Assembly (NCBI GenBank): GCA_947455205.1
Contig: CANGNF010000025.1
Coordinates: 1-64,000 of the forward strand
From: Acetobacteraceae bacterium
Lineage (GTDB): Bacteria > Pseudomonadota > Alphaproteobacteria > Acetobacterales > Acetobacteraceae
Length of the DNA: 64,000 bases
Direction of reading: 5' to 3'
Below, in pieces: positions 43,455 through 53,035 of the stretch; position 1 is the stretch's first letter, and every line of letters starts with the position of its first letter. A program made the position numbers and the translations under genes. Under the pieces are notes generated by a model. The model saw only the letters and a program-made list of their open reading frames with translations. It was not told where the DNA came from and searched no databases.

Positions 43455-44852
43455 ATGGCCCGGGCATTGATCGGCCGAACGGTGCGGCGGCTGCGGCTGG
43501 AAAAGGGCATGGCGCAGCAGGGCCTGGCGGCGCGGCTGGGCATTTCCGCCAGCTACCTGAACCTGATCGAGCACGACCAGCGCGCGGTGACCGCCAGCCT
43601 GCTGGTCAAGCTGACCGAGGTGCTGCAGGTGGACCTGGCGGCGCTGTCCGGCGCGCGGGAGAAGGCGCTGCAGACCGGCCTGCAGGAGGTGCTGCGCGAC
43701 CCGCTGCTGGGGCTGGACCAGGTGCCGGAGGCCGAGGTGGCGCAGCTGGCCGGCGGCGCGCCGCATGTCGCCCGCGCGGTGCTGGCGCTGTATCGCGCCT
43801 GGCGCGTGGCGCGGGAGGACAGCGGCGGCATCGCCCTGCCCACCGGCCGCCGCATATTGCTTCCCACGGAGGAGGCGCGCGACTTCTTCCACGACCGCGC
43901 CAACCACTTCCCGGCGCTGGAGGCCGCCGCCGAGCGGCTGGGCGCGGAGCTGGGCGTCGGCCCGCATGAGATGAACCACGCGGTGGCGCAGCGGCTGCGC
44001 GAGCGGCATGGCCTGGTGGTGCAGGTGGTGCCGATGCAGGGCGCGCTGCGGCGGCATGATTCGGCCAACCGGCGGCTGGACCTCAGCGACAGCCTGCCGC
44101 GCGAGAGCCGCGGCTTCCACCTGGCCTTCCAGCTGATGCTGCTGGAAGCCGGCGACGCCGTGGCCGAGGCGATGGCGGGGTTCGAGCCGTCCTCCGCCGA
44201 GGCCGGGGCGCTGGTGCGGATCGGCCTGCTGAACTACGCCGCCGGGGCGCTGCTGATGCCCTATGCCGCCTTCCTGGCGGCGGCCCGCGAATTGCGGCAC
44301 GACGCGGAGGCGCTGGCCAGCCGCTTCGGCGCCAGCTTCGAGCAGGCCTGCCATCGGCTGGCCAGCCTGCAGCGGGACGGCGCGCGGGGCGTGCCGTTCT
44401 TCTTCCTGCGGGTGGACCCCGCGGGGAATGTGGACAAGCGCTTCTCGGCGGCCGGGTTTCCCTTCGCCCGCTTCGGCGGGTCCTGCCCGAAATGGATCGT
44501 GCACCACGCCTTCGCCAGCCCCGGCCAGGTGCGGGTGCAACTGGCGCAGCTGCCGGATGGCGGCAGCTTCCTGTGCTTCGCCCGGGCGGTGCAGGGCCGC
44601 GCGGCGATATGGGGGGAGCCGGCGCCGGTGCATGTGGTGGCCATGGGCTGCGACATCAGCCGCGCCGGGGAGGTGATCTATGCCGATGGGCTGGACCTGG
44701 AGCGGGCCGCCGTCGGCATCGGCCTGAGCTGCCGGCTGTGCGACCGGGTGGATTGCCGCAGCCGCGCCTTTCCACCGCTGGAACACCGGCTGGCGCTGGA
44801 CCCGATGGTGACCGGCGCCTCGCCCTATACCTTCAGGACGCCGGCACGCTGA
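43455..44852 (+). CDS. XRE-family regulator of the RamB/PrpR/ScfR type
   Basis: The 465-residue protein begins with an XRE helix-turn-helix (about 7-60, with QQGLAARLGISASYLNLIEHDQR). A middle part resembles the ImmA/IrrE domain, but the metal motif is degenerate: HLAFQLMLLE stands where HExxH would be. The C-terminal DUF2083 part ends with a cysteine cluster CRLCDRVDC at 426-434. Such regulators sense short-chain acyl-CoA or acetate/propionate status. No obvious target operon adjoins it. It may act on itself through the upstream TTGCAA box. Confidence 0.88.
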   Translation: MARALIGRTVRRLRLEKGMAQQGLAARLGISASYLNLIEHDQRAVTASLLVKLTEVLQVDLAALSGAREKALQTGLQEVLRDPLLGLDQVPEAEVAQLAGGAPHVARAVLALYRAWRVAREDSGGIALPTGRRILLPTEEARDFFHDRANHFPALEAAAERLGAELGVGPHEMNHAVAQRLRERHGLVVQVVPMQGALRRHDSANRRLDLSDSLPRESRGFHLAFQLMLLEAGDAVAEAMAGFEPSSAEAGALVRIGLLNYAAGALLMPYAAFLAAARELRHDAEALASRFGASFEQACHRLASLQRDGARGVPFFFLRVDPAGNVDKRFSAAGFPFARFGGSCPKWIVHHAFASPGQVRVQLAQLPDGGSFLCFARAVQGRAAIWGEPAPVHVVAMGCDISRAGEVIYADGLDLERAAVGIGLSCRLCDRVDCRSRAFPPLEHRLALDPMVTGASPYTFRTPAR

Positions 44853-44988
44853 GCCGGCCGGCCTGAAGCGCGCCCGAGGCCGGGGCCCGCGGGCGCGGGA
44901 TCGCCGGGCTGGCCGCCCTTGCGGCCGAGGCCCGACAGCCTGGCCCGCCGGCCTGTGGCGAGCCGTCGGCCGGAACGGCCTGCCGGTC

Positions 44989-45150
44989 TCAAGCCTGGAC
45001 CAGCTTCAGCACCACATGGGCCACGGTGCCCACCAGGGCCAGGGCCACGCCGACCAGCGTGAACCGCAGCGCGTACAGCGCCACGGCGCCGGCCCGCATG
45101 TCGGAAGCATTCTGCCGCAGCACCCGGCCATTCATCTGCGTCGCGCTCAT
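44989..45150 (-). CDS. Small single-helix membrane protein (53 residues)
   Basis: The product has a short polar N-terminus and one hydrophobic helix (about 25-50, LRFTLVGVALALVGTVAHVVLKL). Two ATGs are possible. The downstream one (45150) is preferred because AGAAGG ends nine bases before it, whereas the upstream ATG (45159) directly abuts that ribosome site. No family can be named. It is divergent from the MFS gene with about 220 bp between, so it probably has its own promoter. Confidence 0.6.
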   Translation of the reverse strand: MSATQMNGRVLRQNASDMRAGAVALYALRFTLVGVALALVGTVAHVVLKLVQA

Positions 45151-45372
45151 CGTCTGCATCCTTCTGTCATGGCGTTGCGGCCTTGCTGCGCGCCGGAGTG
45201 GTGCGGCCTGACCGTGCCAGGGTAAAGGCACGGCGCATGCCAGGCCGAATGCGTCGCAAAACGCGAGGCGATCCGATCTTTCTCCCGTATTGCGGGCATC
45301 GGGGGTGGGGGTGCGTTTGCGCTGGCGGGCCTGGCGGGTATCCTGTGCGGATAATCCTCCGGAACGTCCCGC

Positions 45373-46569
45373 ATGCGGCCTGGCCGCCCGCTCAACCTCC
45401 TGCTCGTCGCCCTCGGCGCGATGTTCCTGCAGCAGACCTTCGCCTCCATCGGCCGCTACATGCCGCCGGTGATCGCCCCGGCGATCATCGACGACCTGCG
45501 CTTCGATGCCGCCTGGGTCGGCATCTATGTCGGGCTGGGCGCGGCTTCCGCGCTGGCGGTGCAACTGGGCTGCGGCAGCTTCATCCTACGCCATGGCGCG
45601 CTGCGGATGAGCCAGGTGGCGCTGCTGCTGCTGGCCGCCGGGCTGGCCGCGGCGGCCACCGGCTCGCTGTGGATGTTCGCGTTGTCGGCCATCATTGGCG
45701 GTGGCGGCTCGGCGGTGTCCACCCCGGCCAGCTCGCACCTGCTGGGGCGCTATTCGCCGCCGCGCTACGCGCCGCTGGTATTCTCCCTGAAGCAGACGGC
45801 GGTGCCGGCGGGGCTGCTGCTGCTCGGGTTGCTGGGGCCGTTGTTCAGCAACTGGGGCGGCTGGCGGTTCTCCCTGCTGATGGCGGCGCTGGGCTGCGCG
45901 GTCTTCGCCGTGATGCTGCAGCCGCTGCGGCGGGAATTCGACAGCGACCGCATCCCCAGCAAGCGCTTCCATCTCTCGGATTTCGGCACCACGCTGAAGG
46001 TGGTGCTGCGCACGCGGGAGCTGCGGAATCTCTCGGCCGCCTGCTTCGCCTTCAACGGGTTGCAGACGGTGTTCACCGCCTATTTCGTCGTCTTCGTGGT
46101 GGAGATGGGCCACAGCCTGGCGGAGGCGGGGCTGGTGTTCTCGGTCGCCACCTTCGTCGCGGTGCCCTGCCGCATCCTGTGGGGCTGGGTGGGCAGCACC
46201 CGGGCGGCGCCGGGGCCCATGCTGGGCATGCTGGCGGTGGGCATGGCGGCAGGCACGGTGTTGATGGGGTTCAGCGGGCCGCATTGGCCATTGGCGCTGC
46301 TGGGGCTGGTGGCCAGCATCCTCAGCGCCACCGCGCTGTCCTGGCATGGCGTGCTGCTGGCGGAGACGGCCCGGCTGGCGCCGGAAGGTAATCGGGGCGG
46401 GGCCACGGGCGGCGTGCTGTCCTTCGGCCAGACCGGGGCGCTGCTGATGCCGGTATTCTATGCCGGGGTGCTGGCGCTGGGCGGCAGCCATGGCCTCGGC
46501 TTCATCTGCTGCGGCGTGCCCACGCTGGCGGTGGGGCTGGCGCTGCTGCGGCCGGTGCGGGCGGCGTAG
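45373..46569 (+). CDS. MFS transporter
   Basis: The 398-residue protein has 12 hydrophobic helices and the usual central loop (REFDSDRIPSKRFHLSDFGTT). The first-half motif region VQLGCGSFILRHGALRM corresponds to MFS motif A but lacks the typical GxxxDRxGRR form. No substrate can be read from it. The gene is convergent with pobA. Aromatic acid uptake is possible given that neighbour but is not supported by any diagnostic residue. Confidence 0.85.
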   Translation: MRPGRPLNLLLVALGAMFLQQTFASIGRYMPPVIAPAIIDDLRFDAAWVGIYVGLGAASALAVQLGCGSFILRHGALRMSQVALLLLAAGLAAAATGSLWMFALSAIIGGGGSAVSTPASSHLLGRYSPPRYAPLVFSLKQTAVPAGLLLLGLLGPLFSNWGGWRFSLLMAALGCAVFAVMLQPLRREFDSDRIPSKRFHLSDFGTTLKVVLRTRELRNLSAACFAFNGLQTVFTAYFVVFVVEMGHSLAEAGLVFSVATFVAVPCRILWGWVGSTRAAPGPMLGMLAVGMAAGTVLMGFSGPHWPLALLGLVASILSATALSWHGVLLAETARLAPEGNRGGATGGVLSFGQTGALLMPVFYAGVLALGGSHGLGFICCGVPTLAVGLALLRPVRAA

Positions 46570-46679
46570 CTGCCGCGAACGGCCCGGGGTTCCCGACCCG
46601 GGCGGAGCCCGCGAATGGGCGCGCGGCCAGAGACGCGGGGCCAAGCCGCGGGATGGCAGCGCCCGGCGCATGACGACGA

Positions 46680-46719
46680 GAGCCGGCCCGAGGCGGAGGT
46701 CGGGGTTCCGACCGCCGGC

Positions 46720-46721
<2 letters not shown>
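46680..46721. terminator. Stem-loop at the end of pobA
   Basis: Outer arms GAGCCGGC / GCCGGCTC (46680-46687, 46714-46721) and inner arms GGTCGG / CCGACC (46698-46703, 46708-46713) form a bulged stem that overlaps the pobA stop codon. It lies in the convergent gap with the MFS gene. There is no T-run, so a factor-assisted or transcript-end role is more likely than intrinsic termination. Confidence 0.45.
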
Positions 46722-47988
<1,267 letters not shown>

Positions 47989-47991
47989 CTA

Positions 47992-48016
47992 TGGCATTTC
48001 GGTGCGGCCAATGCCA
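47992..48016. promoter_or_regulatory. Inverted repeat between pobA and gshB
   Basis: Arms TGGCATT and AATGCCA are separated by 11 bases. The dyad lies 97 bp before pobA and 31 bp before gshB. A pobR-type activator site would be expected in this gap, but no pobR gene is adjacent and the match is only by position. Confidence 0.4.
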
Positions 48017-48046
48017 ATTCGGGGCGACGAAGCGGGAGCAGCAGGC

Positions 48047-48991
48047 ATGGCGAAGGCATTGAAGGTCGCGGTCCAGATGGACCCGATCCAGGGCGTGAAC
48101 ATAGACGCCGACAGCACCTTCGCGCTGATGCTGGAGGCGCAGGCGCGTGGCCACCAGCTGTGGCACTACCACCCGAAGGACCTGGCCCTGGCCGGCGGCA
48201 AGGTGGTCGCCCACGCCCAGCCGGTGACGGTGGAGCGCAGGCACGGCGCGCACTGGAAGTTCGGGCCGGACGAGACGCTGGACCTGGCGACGATGGACGT
48301 GGTGCTGCTGCGGCAGGACCCGCCCTTCGACATGGCCTACATCACCACGACGCACCTGCTGGAGCACATCCACCCGAAGACGCTGGTGGTGAACGACCCG
48401 GCCAGCGTGCGCAACGCGCCGGAAAAGCTGTTCGTGCTGCATTTTCCGGAACTGATGCCGGAGACGCTGGTGACCGCGGATGCGCGGGAGATCCGCCGCT
48501 TCCGCGACAAGCACCAGGACATCATCGTCAAGCCGCTGTTCGGCAATGGCGGCGCCGGCGTGTTCCACATCAAGCCGGGCGACAGCAACCTGAACAGCCT
48601 GATCGAGATGTTCACCGAGCGGAGCCGCGAGCCGCTGATGGTGCAGAAATACGTCCCGGAGGTGCGGCTTGGCGACAAGCGCATCATCCTGGTGGATGGC
48701 GTGCCGATGGGCGCCATCAACCGGGTGCCGGCGGCCGGCGAGGCGCGCAGCAACATGCATGTCGGCGGCCGGCCGGAGCAGACCAGCCTGACCGAGCGCG
48801 AGAAGCATATCTGCGCCACCATCGGCCCGGCGCTGCGCGAACGCGGGCTGATCTTCGTGGGCATCGACGTGATCGGCGACTACCTGACCGAGATCAACGT
48901 GACCTCGCCCACCGGCCTGCAGGAGATTGCCCGCTTCGATGGCGTGAAGCTGGAAGAGGCGATCTGGGACGCGATCGAGTCCAAGCGGTAG
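48047..48991 (+). CDS. gshB: Glutathione synthetase
   Basis: GshB joins gamma-glutamylcysteine and glycine with ATP in the cytosol. The 314-residue ATP-grasp enzyme shows [19 protein letters not shown] at the start, [13 protein letters not shown], the ATP-binding [16 protein letters not shown] loop, [18 protein letters not shown], and [22 protein letters not shown] at the end. Length and motifs fit the bacterial family exactly. Upstream in-frame codons exist, but the ATG with AGCAGG before it fits best. No gshA is adjacent. Confidence 0.95.
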   Translation: MAKALKVAVQMDPIQGVNIDADSTFALMLEAQARGHQLWHYHPKDLALAGGKVVAHAQPVTVERRHGAHWKFGPDETLDLATMDVVLLRQDPPFDMAYITTTHLLEHIHPKTLVVNDPASVRNAPEKLFVLHFPELMPETLVTADAREIRRFRDKHQDIIVKPLFGNGGAGVFHIKPGDSNLNSLIEMFTERSREPLMVQKYVPEVRLGDKRIILVDGVPMGAINRVPAAGEARSNMHVGGRPEQTSLTEREKHICATIGPALRERGLIFVGIDVIGDYLTEINVTSPTGLQEIARFDGVKLEEAIWDAIESKR

Positions 48992-49028
48992 GCGGCGCCG
49001 GGCAACCCTGCCGGCGCCGCCCCGCCGG

Positions 49029-50129
49029 CTACTGCGCCGCGGCGGCCTGCGCCAGCGGCGGGTAGTCGGTGTAGCCATGCGCCCCGCCGCCGTAGAAGGT
49101 GGCCTTGTCCGGCTCGGCCAGCGGCGCGCCCTGGCGCAGCCGTTGCACCAGGTCCGGGTTGGCGATGAAGGGGCGGCCGAAGGCGACCAGGTCGGCGTGG
49201 CCTTCCCGCAGCGCGGCCTGGGCCAGCGCCAGGTCGTAGCCGTTATTGGCCATGTAGGCGCCGCGGAAGCCCCGGCGCAGCGCCTGCCAGTCGAAGCCGG
49301 GGACGGCCTCGCGCGGGCCGCCGGTGGCGCCTTCCACCACATGCAGGTAGGCCAGGCCGAAGCGGTCCAACGCCTTGACCACATGCGCGAACAGCCGCTG
49401 CGGGTTGCTGTCGGCGATGTCGTTGGCCGGGCTGGTCGGGGAGATGCGCAGGCCGACGCGGTCGGCGCCCCAGACGGCGGTGACCGCCTCGGTCACCTCC
49501 AGCAGGAAGCGGGTGCGGTTTTCCAGGCTGCCGCCGTAGCCGTCCTGCCGCTGGTTGGTGCCATCCTTCAGGAACTGGTCGATCAGGTAGCCATTGGCGC
49601 CGTGGATCTCCACGCCGTCGAAGCCGGCCTGCAGCGCGCATTCGGCGGCATGGCGGTAATCGGCGACGATGCCGGTGATCTCGGCCTCGGCCAGGGCGCG
49701 CGGGGTGACGAAGGGCTTGAAGCCGGCCTCGGTGAAGGCCTGGCCCTCGGCCTTCACCGCGCTGGGCGCCACGGGCAGGGCGCCGTCCTGCTGCAGGTCC
49801 GGGTGGCTGATGCGGCCGACATGCCAGAGCTGGGCGAAGATGCGGCCGCCGGCGGCGTGGACGGCGCTGGTCACCAGGCGCCAGCCGGCGACCTGGGCGG
49901 GGGTGTAGATGCCGGGGGTGAAGGCGTAGCCCTTGCCCTGGCGGCTGACCTGGGTGGCTTCCGAGATGATCAGCCCGGCGCTGGCGCGCTGGGCGTAGTA
50001 GGTGGCGTTCAACGCATGCGGCACGTCGCCGGCGGCGGCGCGGCTGCGGGTCAGCGGCGCCATGACGACGCGGTTGGCCAGGGTGAGCGGGCCGAGCGAC
50101 AGCGGCTGGAACAGGTTGGCTTCAGGCAT
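49029..50129 (-). CDS. Old Yellow Enzyme-type alkene reductase (NemA-like)
   Basis: The 366-residue FMN protein reduces activated C=C bonds with NAD(P)H. It shows the barrel start LFQPLSLGPLTLANRVVMAPLTRSR with the flavin-tuning Thr (T27), substrate-binding H176 and N179 in EIHGANGYLI, the proton-donor tyrosine Y181, and the long DGTNQRQDGYGGSLENR signature. This form is the classical NemA/xenobiotic reductase group. A small membrane-segment protein gene lies 82 bp upstream on the same strand. It converges on gshB. Confidence 0.92.
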   Translation of the reverse strand: MPEANLFQPLSLGPLTLANRVVMAPLTRSRAAAGDVPHALNATYYAQRASAGLIISEATQVSRQGKGYAFTPGIYTPAQVAGWRLVTSAVHAAGGRIFAQLWHVGRISHPDLQQDGALPVAPSAVKAEGQAFTEAGFKPFVTPRALAEAEITGIVADYRHAAECALQAGFDGVEIHGANGYLIDQFLKDGTNQRQDGYGGSLENRTRFLLEVTEAVTAVWGADRVGLRISPTSPANDIADSNPQRLFAHVVKALDRFGLAYLHVVEGATGGPREAVPGFDWQALRRGFRGAYMANNGYDLALAQAALREGHADLVAFGRPFIANPDLVQRLRQGAPLAEPDKATFYGGGAHGYTDYPPLAQAAAAQ

Positions 50130-50211
50130 AAGCGGGAAAATCCTTCGTGGTTGCGGCCCGAACCGCCGAGCCCGGTGAAGGTTCGGCGGATGTTTCGGGC
50201 CAGGTGTCGGC

Positions 50212-50346
50212 TCAGATGCCGACCACCAGGCTGGACAGGGCGTATTCCACCGCGGCCAGGAAGCCGGCGAAGTAGGTGGTGACGGCGGCGTAGAAGGCGG
50301 CGGTCCGCAGGTGCAGCGCCTCCGCGGCGCGGTTCAGGGTGGTCAT
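50212..50346 (-). CDS. Small protein with one hydrophobic segment (44 residues)
   Basis: The product begins MTTLNRAAEALHLRTAAFY and continues with a hydrophobic stretch (AAVTTYFAGFLAAVEYALSSLVVGI) that could be membrane-associated. GGAGA lies eight bases before the ATG. No homologous family is recognised. It is upstream of the Old Yellow Enzyme gene on the same strand and may share its message. A spurious frame cannot be excluded for so short a gene. Confidence 0.5.
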   Translation of the reverse strand: MTTLNRAAEALHLRTAAFYAAVTTYFAGFLAAVEYALSSLVVGI

Positions 50347-50476
50347 GGCAGGGTCTCCGGCGCGGCGGGTGCCGCGGCTTGCTTGCCCGCAAGCTGGGCG
50401 GCCGGGGCCGGATTGACCAACTGGGATGGTGGATAACGGCCATTCGCGGGCTGGATGGTTTCCGTTTGCCGGGCGG

Positions 50477-51508
50477 ATGCCTATCTTCCCGGCCAGCATT
50501 GAGGTGCCCCGCTTGCCCGACCCGACCCAGCCTTCCGCCACCCCCGCCTTCCTGCAGCATGACCGGCCCCCGGTGCCGGACATGGTGGTGCCGCGCGGGG
50601 TGCTGCCCTTCCACCTGGCCAACCAGCCGGTACGCGGCCGCCTGGTGCGGCTGGGACCGCTGGCGGACGCGATACTGGGCCGCCGCCCGGACCTGCACCC
50701 CGCGGTGAAGCGCCTGCTGGGCGAGGCGCTGGCGCTGACCGCCGGCCTGGCGGCGGCGCTGAAGTATCGCGGCAGCTTCTCCATGCAGGCCAAGGGGGAC
50801 GGCATCGTCTCCATGCTGCTGGTGGACTGCACCGATGACGGCGCGCTGCGCGGCTATGCCCGGGTGGACGAGGCGGAGCTGACCAAGCTGCTGCCCTACG
50901 ACCCCGACCCCTCGGCGGCGGCGCTGCTGGGCAAGGGCTACCTGGCCTTCACCTGCGACCAGGGACAGGGAATGGAGCGCTACCAGGGCATCGTGGCGAT
51001 CGAGGGGATCACCCTGGCGCAGATGACCGCCAGCTACTTCCGCGCGTCGGAGCAACTGAAGGCGCAGGTGATCCTGGCCAGCGCCGAGACGCCGCAGGGC
51101 TGGCGCGCCAGCGCGCTGATCCTGGAAAAGGTAGCCGGGGAGGGCGGTCTTTCGCCGGAGGCGCGCGGCGACCACTACGAGGGGGCCGGGGCCGAGGCCG
51201 ACGAGGAAAGCTGGCGCACCGCCCTGGCCCTGGCCGGCACGCTGACGCCGGCGGAGCTGCTGGACGATGCGCTGCCCTCGGGCCAGCTGCTGCACCGGCT
51301 GTTCGCGCTGGAGGGGCTGCAGCAGGGCCAGGCCCGCGCCCTGGCCTATGGCTGCCGCTGTTCCCGCGCCAAGCTGGCGGGGGTGCTGGGCGGCTTCGGT
51401 GCCGAAGACCTGGACCACATGGTCGAGGATGGCTGCATCACCATGACCTGCGAGTTCTGCAACATCGGCTTCCGCTTCGACCGGGCCGAGGTGCAGGGCG
51501 CGGGGTGA
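50477..51508 (+). CDS. hslO: Redox-regulated chaperone Hsp33
   Basis: Hsp33 is a cytosolic holdase switched on by oxidation of a zinc centre. The zinc cysteines are visible at the C-terminus as CRC and CEFC (YGCRCSRAKL, then TCEFCNIGF). The core shows LGEALALTAGLAAALKYRGSFSMQ and GMERYQGIVAIEG. The start is uncertain: ATG 50477 gives 343 residues, but similarity begins near residue 30, and GTG 50501 or TTG 50513 would shorten it to a more usual size. The gene stands alone; a 24-bp repeat array follows it. Confidence 0.92.
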   Translation: MPIFPASIEVPRLPDPTQPSATPAFLQHDRPPVPDMVVPRGVLPFHLANQPVRGRLVRLGPLADAILGRRPDLHPAVKRLLGEALALTAGLAAALKYRGSFSMQAKGDGIVSMLLVDCTDDGALRGYARVDEAELTKLLPYDPDPSAAALLGKGYLAFTCDQGQGMERYQGIVAIEGITLAQMTASYFRASEQLKAQVILASAETPQGWRASALILEKVAGEGGLSPEARGDHYEGAGAEADEESWRTALALAGTLTPAELLDDALPSGQLLHRLFALEGLQQGQARALAYGCRCSRAKLAGVLGGFGAEDLDHMVEDGCITMTCEFCNIGFRFDRAEVQGAG

Positions 51509-51530
51509 TGCGGGCCGGGATGGCTGCCCG

Positions 51531-51605
51531 CCCGGCGGGGCCGAGTGGCCCTCGCCCGGCGGGGCCGAGTGGCCCTCGCCCGGCGGGGCCGAGCGGCGGC
51601 CCTCG
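51531..51605. repeat. 24-bp tandem repeat array after hslO
   Basis: Two perfect copies (51531-51554, 51555-51578) and a third diverged copy with a 3-bp insertion (51579-51605) each contain the core CGGCGGGGCCGAG. A further pair of 13-bp near-identical blocks (CCGCCACAGCGG / CCGCCATAGCGG types) lies at about 51654-51687. The region is between hslO and a lipoprotein gene and holds no gene. Confidence 0.7.
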
Positions 51606-51731
51606 CCCCGTGGGGTCGCGCGGCCCGCGTCCGTATGGCTGCCGCGATGCCGCCACAGCGGTGACCCATGCTGTGCCGCCATAGCGGCAACGGATACTGC
51701 GACGACCATGACGACCGAGAGGGTTCCGCCC

Positions 51732-52340
51732 ATGCCGACCAGGCGCCTCGCCCTGCTGTTGCCGCTGCTGCTGCCGGCCTGTGCCGGCCGCGACCCAGAG
51801 ATTGCCGTGCCCGGCGGGCCGATCGGCTTCGGCTTCCTGCTGCCGCTGCGGCTGAACGTGGCCGAGGTGGTGGTGCAGCCAGCCGAGGCGCTGCCGGCGC
51901 CCGGCGATTTTGGCACCACGCTGGCGGTGCCGCCGGCCCAGGCCATGCGGCAGATGGCGGAGGAGCGGCTGTTCGCGGTGGGCAGCACCGGGCAGGCGGT
52001 GTTCGGCGTGACCCAGGCGGCGGTGCTGCGGGACAATGCCGGGGTGGTCTGCGTGCTGGGCTGCCGGCTGGACATCGTGGGCGCGGAGGGGGGCCGCCAG
52101 GGCTTCATCGAGGCGTCGGCGCGGGCCAACATGACCCTGCCTTCCGGCGTGGCCCCGGCCACCCGGCAGCGCGCCGGGGAGGCGGTGCTGCGCCAGGCGC
52201 TGGACCGGCTGAACGTGGAATTCGAGTTCCAGGCGAAGCGCAACCTGCGGGCCTGGCTGGTGGAGACGACGCCTGGCGCCTCCGGCCTGCCGGCCCCGGC
52301 GCGCGGCGGGGTAGAGCGCGAGGCGCTGCCGCCCGCCTAG
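51732..52340 (+). CDS. Hypothetical lipoprotein
   Basis: The 202-residue product has a lipoprotein leader (RRLALLLPLLLPAC, lipid cysteine at residue 17). The mature part starts AGRDPEIAVPGGPIGFGFLLPLRLNVAEVVVQPAEALPAPG in two blocks, followed by a helical PPAQAMRQMAEERL segment and a C-terminal coiled part (ATRQRAGEAVLRQALDRLNVEFE). The pattern resembles small alphaproteobacterial envelope lipoproteins without known role. An ATG eight codons upstream is possible but would displace the leader. Its last bases overlap the convergent esterase gene by four. Confidence 0.75.
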   Translation: MPTRRLALLLPLLLPACAGRDPEIAVPGGPIGFGFLLPLRLNVAEVVVQPAEALPAPGDFGTTLAVPPAQAMRQMAEERLFAVGSTGQAVFGVTQAAVLRDNAGVVCVLGCRLDIVGAEGGRQGFIEASARANMTLPSGVAPATRQRAGEAVLRQALDRLNVEFEFQAKRNLRAWLVETTPGASGLPAPARGGVEREALPPA

Positions 52341-53035
52341 CCCTCGGCCGCGTCCTGGCCCAGCAGGAAGGCCAGCGCGGCGGCGTGGACCTCGGGCGGC
52401 ACCTCGTGCCGGCCGGGGAATTCCAGGTATTGGTGGCGGTGGCCGGCGCGCGCCAGCTTGGGCACCAGCCGTCGGGAGCAGTTGTCGATCGGCAGGATCT
52501 CGTCCGCGGTGCCGTGGCTGACGAAGAAGGCGGGGCGCCCCTCGACCTTCAGCGGCGCGGCGAAGCCGGGCGAGAAGGCCAGGCAATGGGTGAACAGGCC
52601 GCCATTCATCAGCGCCAGGGAAAAGGCGTAGGACGCGCCATCGGAAAACCCGGCCACGGCGCAGCGGCTGGCGTCGATTGGCCAGGCGGCCAGCACGCGC
52701 GCCAGCGCGGCGTCGATGCGCTGGATGTCAGGGCCATAGCCGCCCTCCAGCACGTCCCAGCTTTGGCCCAGGCTGTCCGGCAGCACCACCAGGGCATGGT
52801 CGGCAATGGGCCCCAGCCGCTTCAGCGCGCGTTCCCAATTGCCGGTGGCGCCGTGCAGCATGACCACCAGCGGCAACGCGCCCTGGCCGGGGCCGGGCGG
52901 CACGCGCAGCTGGCCGTCGCGCGGCTGCCCCAGGCCCAGCGGATGCAGGCCGGGCGGCAGCGGCCAGGGCGAATCGGCCGGCACCGCGCCGGGGCGGGCA
53001 TGCAGCGTGCCGGCCTCGGCCTCGTCACTGCTCAC
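52337..53035 (-). CDS. Alpha/beta-hydrolase, phospholipase/carboxylesterase type
   Basis: The 232-residue cytosolic hydrolase has the oxyanion motif LHGATG at 60-65, nucleophile S131 in GFSDGAS, D178 in HGTADEILP and H210 in GRHEVP, a complete catalytic triad. The shape, with a predicted lid of only a few residues, fits the dienelactone hydrolase / polyhydroxybutyrate depolymerase-like esterases. The substrate is unknown. Its start overlaps the stop of the MscS-channel gene (ATGA), so these two reverse-strand genes are coupled. Confidence 0.85.
   Translation of the reverse strand: MSSDEAEAGTLHARPGAVPADSPWPLPPGLHPLGLGQPRDGQLRVPPGPGQGALPLVVMLHGATGNWERALKRLGPIADHALVVLPDSLGQSWDVLEGGYGPDIQRIDAALARVLAAWPIDASRCAVAGFSDGASYAFSLALMNGGLFTHCLAFSPGFAAPLKVEGRPAFFVSHGTADEILPIDNCSRRLVPKLARAGHRHQYLEFPGRHEVPPEVHAAALAFLLGQDAAEG

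Noticed and set aside
44853-44988. GC-rich gap after the XRE regulator examined for a tRNA or terminator
   Set aside because: Several short GGCC-type dyads occur, but there is no cloverleaf, no T-run and no stem longer than expected by chance at this GC content.
51531-51605. Repeat array considered as a CRISPR
   Set aside because: The 24-bp units are directly adjacent with no spacers, and no cas gene is present.
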